The notes beneath the pieces are model-generated. The model saw only the letters and a program-made list of their open reading frames with translations, was not told the origin of the DNA and did not search any database. DNA of 64,000 bases, taken from the NCBI GenBank assembly GCA_903813345.2, contig CAIIXF020000007.1:38028759-38092758 (forward strand), read 5' to 3'. This document shows, piece by piece, positions 56,801-64,000 of the stretch. The DNA comes from Owenia fusiformis. Lineage: Eukaryota; Annelida; Polychaeta; Sabellida; Oweniidae. A program made the position numbers and the translations under genes. How positions within the stretch are numbered: the first letter of the stretch is position 1; every line of letters starts with the position of its first letter.

Positions 56801-58547
56801 ACCTGTTGACTGGTTAGGTTGAAGTAATTTTTGATCTTGATTACAAACGAGGTCCCAAATATAGGGTAAGCCAAAAAAGGTATAACCCAAACAACTGTTA
56901 ATTACTCAGTAATCCAGTACGGGTTTCAAATTATATTTCGCACAATTGAACATTGTTCAATGTTCCTATTTTACAAAACACCCTCAAAATGCCGGTCTCA
57001 TATGTACAGGCTAATTTGAACGCTCCGGTGAAGTTGTTCTGATTACATACTCAGAGATATCTCTAATCATCTTTCTTATCTCTTGCTCTCAAATGCTTAT
57101 CCAAGGGAGTAGCCAGGGTTTACCAGGGGGGGGGGTCAATTTTTCCCTTGCCTGGGGATTCGTTTTATAGCGAAATGGGGGGAGGGGTCAAGGCAAAGGG
57201 GACAGGGGGTCGCAAGCCATGGGGTCCGCGCATTATACCGAAACCCATTATACCTACGCGCATTGTACCGAAACCCATTATACCGACGCGCATTGTACCG
57301 AAAGGGATTATACCAAATGCCATAATCACTGTTCCACAACTAGTAACTTTGACGGAACGTCAATGTAGCAAAATGGATGAACTTCCTGGTTACGAATTTT
57401 TTGCTTTCTCGATTTGAACCTACTAATACTAAGTCAAGTTGCAGATTATAATTTGGCCCAAAGATAGAAAATATAGCCTAGTTTTAATAAGTTTCTTCGA
57501 TTTGGAATTTTTTTCGTAAATGAAGCTGTAATTCATATACTAAGCCCCTCGCTTTTGTTACATTGAAGAAAGCCTGTTATATTACCAATGTATGTTACTT
57601 TATCAATGGGGATTTAGCCCCACCAATTTTAGAAAACTTGAAAATCTCTAGAATTTGCACAGAGGTAAATAACAGTGCAAAAGCTAACTTAAAGTTGTTT
57701 TGATAGAAAATTACACACAGAATTCAAATAGAAGAAAATGTTAGTCTTTAGTGGTTCAAAATGCAGATCTCCTAAAATCTTATTAAAATGAGACCTTAAC
57801 GAGATTTCAAAGCTCTATGGAAAAGCCACTATTAGATAGATGCCTTCACTAGGCTATTCTCTGTACTTGTGTCCGTGCCTCATTTTGAGTAGCGAGTGTA
57901 AATTATTTTCGGAAACATGATTATGTTTTCCCTGTAATATGAATTGGAGATATCTGACAAAATATGGATAGCCTAAAATATAAATTTTGTGTTTTTGAAC
58001 ATGCGGAAATACTTTCCTTAATAGGTCGTTCAGTTTTCTTGTTTTTGTTCTACACAATACTTGTGTTTAATAGCCACGCATAATTATTAATAAGCGTAAT
58101 CAGATTATTTCAAGCGACGAAATAGCTTATTTTCCTCGATGTATCTACACAAACCTATTCACTTACCGTTATATTGAGCGATCTAGATGCGTCAGTGAAA
58201 ATCGGCTTTAGTGCCCCGCGATAACTTTTATTTCATTCATTTGAGTCGCCATTGATACATTGGCAACAAATCAAATGTTCTAAATCATTCTTCTTCATTT
58301 TGGAATGTTTCTCCTATCCGATATTCAAAGATGTGTCTTAAATATTATACTTTACATTGATCACGATTCTTGTACTTTCTGTCTTTACGACTCCCGTTCA
58401 CATTTGCAAGAGTTGTTGATTGCATTGCCTTGATCGTTTGTCGAACTTCGATTCCAACTAAATCAGATTAATCAATTAAGAAATGCAATATCATGTTTAT
58501 CCAAGCAAATAATTGTAACAACTACATTATTTTTTTGCAGTTTTGAC

Positions 58548-58925
58548 ACCTAAGCAGGGTAGCCTAGTGGTGTAGACTGAGGCTACTTTGCGGTTGAACG
58601 TCGTGGGATACGGAGGTCCCGCGTTCGAGCCCCAGGTACGGAGTTGTTGATCATTGTCACTACGGACACCCGGTCCGAAGGTCCAACCGTTTACCGGCCC
58701 TTGGCATGGGTTGGTTCTCTGGCCGCTCTTGCCGGAGACAGATTGTGAGACTGTGGTTGGTTCCTCCACTAACGTGCTTTAGTAAACTCCGGGAGTCATA
58801 CAGTATGGTAGCGGGCCCCCACCAAGGGCAGTAGTGGAACGACGCGAATCGGTCCCAGTATGGTTGCCTTGCAACCGAAGAGACTCGAGGAAATCATGCC
58901 ATTCGCAGTGACCCAGAAAAGACTT
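58548..58925 (+). mobile_element. tRNA-derived SINE
   Basis: A-box-like TAGCCTAGTGGTGTA at 58559-58573 and B-box-like GCGTTCGAGCCCC at 58621-58633 have the spacing of a tRNA-type RNA polymerase III promoter. It is followed by a GC-rich non-tRNA body of about 290 bp, unlike its surroundings. Not a functional tRNA: the acceptor stem does not close. Confidence 0.75.
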
Positions 58926-59500
58926 TTGCTTCTTAAAATTGACGTTTTAATTCATTTATTTACATACTTTATTCATATTACTTTCAAGGCAGTTATGATT
59001 TTTATTGGTCAAATGAATGTACGAGACATATAGATACTATTAAATACGTCTAGATAGTATCAAAACCATAATTCGATTTGTCGGACATATATAAAATAAC
59101 ACTTGAAAACACAACACACATAGCTGCAATATCAAAATCAAATTGAGAATCAGATGACCTGCTATATATAAGCCTAGTATTGATTTGCCCCTAAATATAT
59201 ATTAAAGGGACGCTGAATATTGGACTTACTTAATTGGCACCATTTTAAACTGCCAATTAAAACATGTATTCAATGTTTCAAAATAATGAAACTGAAATAT
59301 TGAGCAAAATAATTGATATTTCGTTTGTTGAATGAAAACTGAAGATAGAGATTGTAAAGATTTAAAGTAAAACAAATGAATGCGTTTCTTACTATCTCCA
59401 TGACAACATATCTTGCTCTCTCTCCATGACAACAATTTTTGGCCCCATCAGCACAAGAGCGAAAATACGGTTATTATCAAGTTCAATAAGAAATGCGAAA

Positions 59501-60000
59501 NNNNNNNNNNNNNNNNNNNNNNNNNNNNNNNNNNNNNNNNNNNNNNNNNNNNNNNNNNNNNNNNNNNNNNNNNNNNNNNNNNNNNNNNNNNNNNNNNNNN
59601 NNNNNNNNNNNNNNNNNNNNNNNNNNNNNNNNNNNNNNNNNNNNNNNNNNNNNNNNNNNNNNNNNNNNNNNNNNNNNNNNNNNNNNNNNNNNNNNNNNNN
59701 NNNNNNNNNNNNNNNNNNNNNNNNNNNNNNNNNNNNNNNNNNNNNNNNNNNNNNNNNNNNNNNNNNNNNNNNNNNNNNNNNNNNNNNNNNNNNNNNNNNN
59801 NNNNNNNNNNNNNNNNNNNNNNNNNNNNNNNNNNNNNNNNNNNNNNNNNNNNNNNNNNNNNNNNNNNNNNNNNNNNNNNNNNNNNNNNNNNNNNNNNNNN
59901 NNNNNNNNNNNNNNNNNNNNNNNNNNNNNNNNNNNNNNNNNNNNNNNNNNNNNNNNNNNNNNNNNNNNNNNNNNNNNNNNNNNNNNNNNNNNNNNNNNNN
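59501..60000. other. Assembly gap (500 N)
   Basis: Exactly 500 undetermined bases, probably a scaffold gap of nominal size. Frames running through it are not real. Confidence 0.99.
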
Positions 60001-60569
60001 AATGTTTATCTAGTAGAAAAAGTTGATATTACGTGTAGAAGTATGACGAATCTATTGCCCATTTCAGGTCAGACAAGAATTTGCGTAATAGTTTTACGTT
60101 TTTATCGTGTGCCGTTTTTGTAAATGTATAAACATGTAAGTGTATGCTGTAACGAATGATCGATTTTATATCGACATTACATATTTTTATATTGACATTG
60201 CATATTTTTATATTGACAAATAAAACTACTTTCGAATGCTATGGCGTTTTTAAAATGCAAGTCAACAAAATGGGGCGGATAATAAATTTTGAAAAACAAC
60301 TATTCCCTTAAATAAACCAATTTTAAAAAGTTTAGCCCTATTAAAAAACTGAACTTCAATTTTTCCAAAAAAGCATTGGAATCCTACGACCCAAATCCCA
60401 TTCCATATCTGCCTATGATACAGTATTTTTCTGTATAAAATGCAGTATTTTCATCAAGATTTTTAATTCAAAGAAAACTTTAATCAATACCCGAGACAAA
60501 CGTACAATTCTGAGTCTTAGGTAAAAACTAAAGATATTGGAATCCTAATCTCGATATATCTACTTCCAG

Positions 60570-60743
60570 AGGCGTGCAAACATGAAACGTACTTTCTTAA
60601 GAAGGATTTATCTTCATGTGAGCGCTACTTCAGATGTACCAACCTCGGTCCTGACCTCGCCTACTTCTGTCCGTACGGTTACAGCGCTGACCCACAGGGC
60701 TATTACTATTGCAGATTCGATTACGGTTGTCGGGAATCGACAG
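60570..60743 (+). CDS. Gene 2 exon with CBM14 chitin-binding domain
   Basis: Acceptor CTACTTCCAG, donor ACAG|GTAGCA, phase 1 to 1. Six cysteines with spacing C-x13-C-x5-C-x10-C-x13-C-x5-C, plus the aromatic residues usual between Cys2 and Cys5 (CERYFRC, GYYYC). This is the peritrophin-A pattern. The phase 1-1 borders make it a shuffling-competent module. Confidence 0.88.
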
Positions 60744-63700
60744 GTAGCATAACTTATAGTGGCTTTCATGTCTTATATACATCATGACTTATAGCATTAC
60801 ATATAAAAGCTAACATGTTTTATGTCATGTGTAATATTATTACTTATAACAGCTAGCATAACTTATACACCGTGACGTATAGCATTACTAATAGCAGCTT
60901 CCATGTCTTATATTCATCATGACTTATAGCATTACATATAAAAGCTAACATGTTTTTATGTCATGTGTAATATCATTACTTATTACAGCTAGCATAACTT
61001 ATACATCGTGACTTATAGCAGCTTGCTTCAAGAAAGATGTCTTCGATTTTTTTACAAGGACTATGAGTCTGATTATGATACTCTTTTAGACAAATCAGGC
61101 CTGCCCACCTTAACTCTAGGTAGACAAAGGCAGATAGCAATAGAAACTTTTAAAATCATAAATAATCAGTCTCCTAGTTACCTTAACGACATGCTTCAGG
61201 AGCGTACATCTAGTTACAATTTACGTCACAAAAATACTCTAAATGTTCCATCTTTCAATACTGTAACACATGGCAGACACTCTTTTAGAGTTGATGCATG
61301 CTTTATATGGAACAATCTACCCAATGATCTCAGAAATTGTGTATCTCTTACAGAGTTCAAAAAACTAATTAAATCATGGAACGGTAAAAACTGCAAATGT
61401 GCAATATGTAAATGTAAAATGTAAACCTTTCAGATTCTCTGTGCCACTATGTAAATGTATTTTAGCATGACATATGATTTTTTTAGTATTATCTTGTTAA
61501 CACTGTTACATGTTTTAAAATTTTATTTTAAAGATTTCTATGTCTATATGTCGGTCAATAGCGCTTGCGCTAATGTTTATTGTACAAAAGTTATCCGACT
61601 TGAAATAAATATTAGAGAATTTTCGTTATAAGTTTTTTAAAAACGTATACGTATACTTATACTTATAAACCCAATAAACAAGGTGTTTCATAATTTCCTA
61701 ATTCGTCGGGAAATATTTCCTAGGACGGTAATAAAAAGGGCCAATGGCATACCATCCGTACCCCCTTGATGTAAAGCATTTTTAGTTGTGTCATATGTGT
61801 TTTCTAGAATCAAATAGGCTGATATAGCACACGGGTTTTACAGATTTATCTACTCTCAAATATATTTTTTGTAGATGATCGTTTTGAATCACCTTGTAGA
61901 AATAACGAAGGGAGAATTAGTTCAGCTAATGAATGAGTCGAGCTGTTTGATTGGATAGTATGCCTATTCAGCCGATTAATTTTAATAAGCCATTCTGGTC
62001 AGTAGGTCCACACATATGCTATGGGGAGATCCAACTCTGTAAGTTTATAATCTGCGTATAAAGGCCCTTTTATACGTAAAAACTTAAAAATTGACCTTAT
62101 AATTTCATGAGAACTTTGAAATGATCGACTCGTTCGTGTAGTGATTCACTTTAAAGGGTCTTGTTTATCGTACACTACAAGGACCCGTCAACTAGCGTTT
62201 AGTTTATCGTGTTCATAATTGACACTAGCACAGGACATTGTATTCGCAGTCCCTAGTTGATGATGGAGCTTGACTATATCGGGAATAGTTATGCCCCACT
62301 TGGTACAGATTATGAAAATCAATTTGAATTGATTTTAGTTCGACAAGACCCTTTAAACTATAAGTATACGTATAAGTTTTTGAAACAACTTATAACGAAA
62401 ATTCTCTATTGATATGATATGATATGATATGATATGATATAGCTCACGTCATATCATGTCTCATTTACTAAACGTCATGCCATTTATCATTGTTCGTAGC
62501 AGCTAGCACCTCTGATATATACACAGTATAATGATCACGATAGTCTCGTAGCCTTTAACCTGACAATCATAGAAAAAACATTGACAAACATTTAAATCAG
62601 CAAAAACTGGTACATATCACTAAATGTCAGTTCTTATCTGCTATGTTATGCTTGAGTATAATATGTGTACCTTCCCAGTTTATCTGGGATATTTTATAAT
62701 ACAAATTGATAAAAGAGTTTGATTTGTTGCAGATGCACCTACCTCGACAGCAGATGCGACAACTGAATCAAAAACGAAAGATGTTACAAGTGAATCTAGT
62801 ACAACAGGTATGACAACTGAATATGTTACTGAAGGTGTGACAACTGTATTTTCTACTGAAGATGTTACAACTAAATCTGTTACTGAAGAGGTGACAACTG
62901 AGTCTATTACTGAAGATGTGACAACTGAATCTGTTACTGATAATGTGACGACTGAATCTGTTACTAACGATGTGACGACTGAATCTGTTACTAACGATGT
63001 GACAATTGAATCTGTTACTCAAAGTGTGACAACTAAATATCTTACTGAAAATGTGACAACTAAATCTGTTACTGAAGATATTACATCTGAATCCGTTACT
63101 GATTTAACAACTGAATATGTAACTGAAGATTCAACAACTGAAACTGCTACTAAAGATGTTACGACTGCATCTATAACTGATGTTACAACTGAATCTGCTA
63201 CTGACGATGCAACAACTGAAACTGCTACTAAAACTATCACGACTGAATCTATTACTGATGTTACAACTGAATATATAACTGAAAATGTTACAACTGAATC
63301 TGCTACTGACGATGCAACAACTGAAACTGCTACTAAAACTATCACGACTGAATCTATTACTGATGTTACAACTGAATATATAACTGAAAATGTTACAACT
63401 GAATCTATTACTGATGTTACAACTGAATCTGGAACTGAAGATGCAACAACTGAATCTGTTACTGATTTAACAACTGAATCTGTAACTGAAGATGCACCAA
63501 CTGAAACTGCTACTAAAGATGTTACAACCGAATCTATTACTGATGTTACAACTGAATCTGTTACTGAAGATGCAACAGCTGAAACTGCTACTAAAGATGT
63601 TACAACTGAATCTATTACTGATGTTACAACTGAATCTGGAACTGAAGATGTTACAACTGAATTTGTTACTGATGTTACAACTGAATCTGTAACTGAAGAT

Positions 63701-64000
63701 GTTACAACTGAATATATTACTGATGTTACAACTGAATTTGGAACTGAAGATGTTACAACTGAATCTGTTACTGATGTTACAACGAATCTGTAACTGAAGA
63801 TGTTACAACTGAATATATTACTGATGTCACATCTGAATCTATTACTGATGTTACAACTGAATCTGTAACTGAAAATGTGACAACTGAAACTGCTACAAAT
63901 GATTTTTCAACTGAAGATGTTACAACTGAATCTGTTACTGATGTTACAACTGAATCTGTAACGGAAGATGTTACAACTGAAACTGCTGCTAAAAAGATTA
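60570..64000 (+). CDS. Chitin-binding (peritrophin-A) protein with Thr-rich repeat, partial
   Basis: Probably secreted and extracellular, binding chitin through one type-2 chitin-binding domain (CBM14) and carrying a mucin-like Thr/Ser/Glu repeat likely to be O-glycosylated (family knowledge and inference). Two exons are visible: 60570-60743 and 62733 to the window end, both phase 1 at the junction. The 5' end with the signal peptide is not seen and may be in the gap, and the 3' end lies beyond the window. A one-base loss at 63783/63784 breaks the frame. The final product could be a peritrophic-matrix, mucus or shell/cuticle protein; the sequence does not decide. Confidence 0.82.
61024..61610 (+). 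mobile_element. 5'-truncated LINE (CR1/Jockey-like), 3' end
   Basis: A frame to 61424 encodes LQERCLRFFYKDYESDYDTL, FKIINNQSPSYLNDML and FIWNNLPNDLRNCVSLTEFK, the C-terminal part of a non-LTR retrotransposon reverse-transcriptase polyprotein (class-typical SPSYL and W-x-LP motifs). It ends with a Cys-rich tail (CKCAICKC) and a 3' UTR closing at AATAAA 61604. The reverse-transcriptase core is missing, so it is a dead 5'-truncated copy. Confidence 0.85.
61613..62408. mobile_element. MITE of about 796 bp
   Basis: Terminal inverted repeats of about 50 bp: TAGAGAATTTTCGTTATAAG at the left, its complement at the right, and ACGTATACTTATA further in. An inner pair AAAGGGTCTTGT / ACAAGACCCTTT lies near 62150 and 62343. 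It abuts the LINE end directly. Confidence 0.85.
62733..64000 (+). CDS. Gene 2 exon with Thr-rich tandem repeat, runs off the window
   Basis: Acceptor GATTTGTTGCAG, phase 1 in. After DAPTSTADATTESKTKDVTS the frame becomes TTESVTEDV-type repeats (8-9 residues, 24-27 nt) with variants TETATK, TESITD and TEYVTE. The frame is intact to 63783, where ACAACTGAA reads ACAACGAA; the shifted frame stops at TAA 63791-63793. From there the same repeat continues in another frame to the window end. Confidence 0.85.

Larger units (their letters stand above)
55366..60569. other. Between PDE1 and the chitin-binding gene
   Basis: Contains the filled/empty site pair (55682-56800), a 30-bp array at 57215-57312 (CGCGCATTGTACCGAAACCC, three copies), repeat E remnants near 57100, a SINE (58548-58925) and the assembly gap. 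57313-58545 and 58926-59500 show no recognised feature. Upstream exons of gene 2, including a signal peptide, are expected here or in the gap but were not identified. Confidence 0.6.
60744..62732 (+). other. Gene 2 intron with repeats and elements
   Basis: 60745-61023 is a tandem duplication of about 153 bp (CATGACTTATAGCATTACAT). A LINE 3' end (61024-61610) and a MITE (61613-62408) follow it; 62409-62443 is a short (GATAT) microsatellite. 62444-62732 is ordinary intron sequence. Confidence 0.8.

Noticed and set aside
58548-58640. tRNA gene
   Set aside because: A and B boxes are present but the cloverleaf stems do not pair; better explained as the head of a SINE.
59413-60123. Long open frame across 59413-60123
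   Set aside because: It runs through 500 undetermined bases; only the flanks are sequence and they show no domain.

Overview
The window is invertebrate animal genomic DNA. It is AT-rich, with long introns, strictly GT-AG exon borders, and many minisatellites, hairpin-like transposons (MITEs), a tRNA-type SINE and a 5'-truncated LINE. I cannot name the species. The repeat mix and the chitin-binding/Thr-rich protein at the right end fit a marine invertebrate, but this is inference.

Gene 1 (about 4.3-55.4 kb, + strand) is a Ca2+/calmodulin-dependent 3',5'-cyclic nucleotide phosphodiesterase of the PDE1 family. I assembled it exon by exon from splice sites and phase. Fifteen constitutive exons (4358-4689, 7442-7555, 25018-25200, 25926-25992, 31812-31928, 37756-37896, 39212-39312, 40198-40323, 40932-41033, 41521-41641, 44050-44131, 45355-45543, 46676-46756, 47512-47790, 55148-55365) join in one frame and give a protein of 750 residues. 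The catalytic HD-domain residues are all present. Three further exon-like segments (8647-8715, 11259-11369, 34127-34165) have flanking splice sites, no stop codon, and exactly the phase needed to act as in-frame cassettes. All three would insert Pro-rich or Ser/Pro-rich sequence: two between the two calmodulin-binding segments, one at the entry of the catalytic domain.

The introns are made largely of repeats. At several exons the minisatellite is built from the exon-intron border itself: the exon at 31812 has two upstream partial copies with their acceptors, the exon at 41521 is followed by an array carrying nine further copies of its donor, the exon at 44050 by an array of about fourteen units, and the exon at 40198 has a repeated acceptor. 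A mariner-type element with a TA target duplication sits inside the array after the exon at 41521. Other notable introns hold a 1-kb near-perfect foldback element (23157-24157), a block dense in AGGTCA half-sites (14846-16272), a 26-copy 47-bp array followed by a higher-order array (26030-28170), and several inverted-repeat elements.

The intergenic part (55.4-60.5 kb) holds a transposon-filled site next to its empty duplicate, a SINE and a 500-base assembly gap. Gene 2 (from 60570 or earlier to beyond the window end, + strand) encodes a type-2 chitin-binding (peritrophin-A/CBM14) domain followed by a long Thr-rich repeat; its intron carries a LINE 3' end and a MITE. One base appears to be missing at 63783/63784, which breaks the repeat frame.
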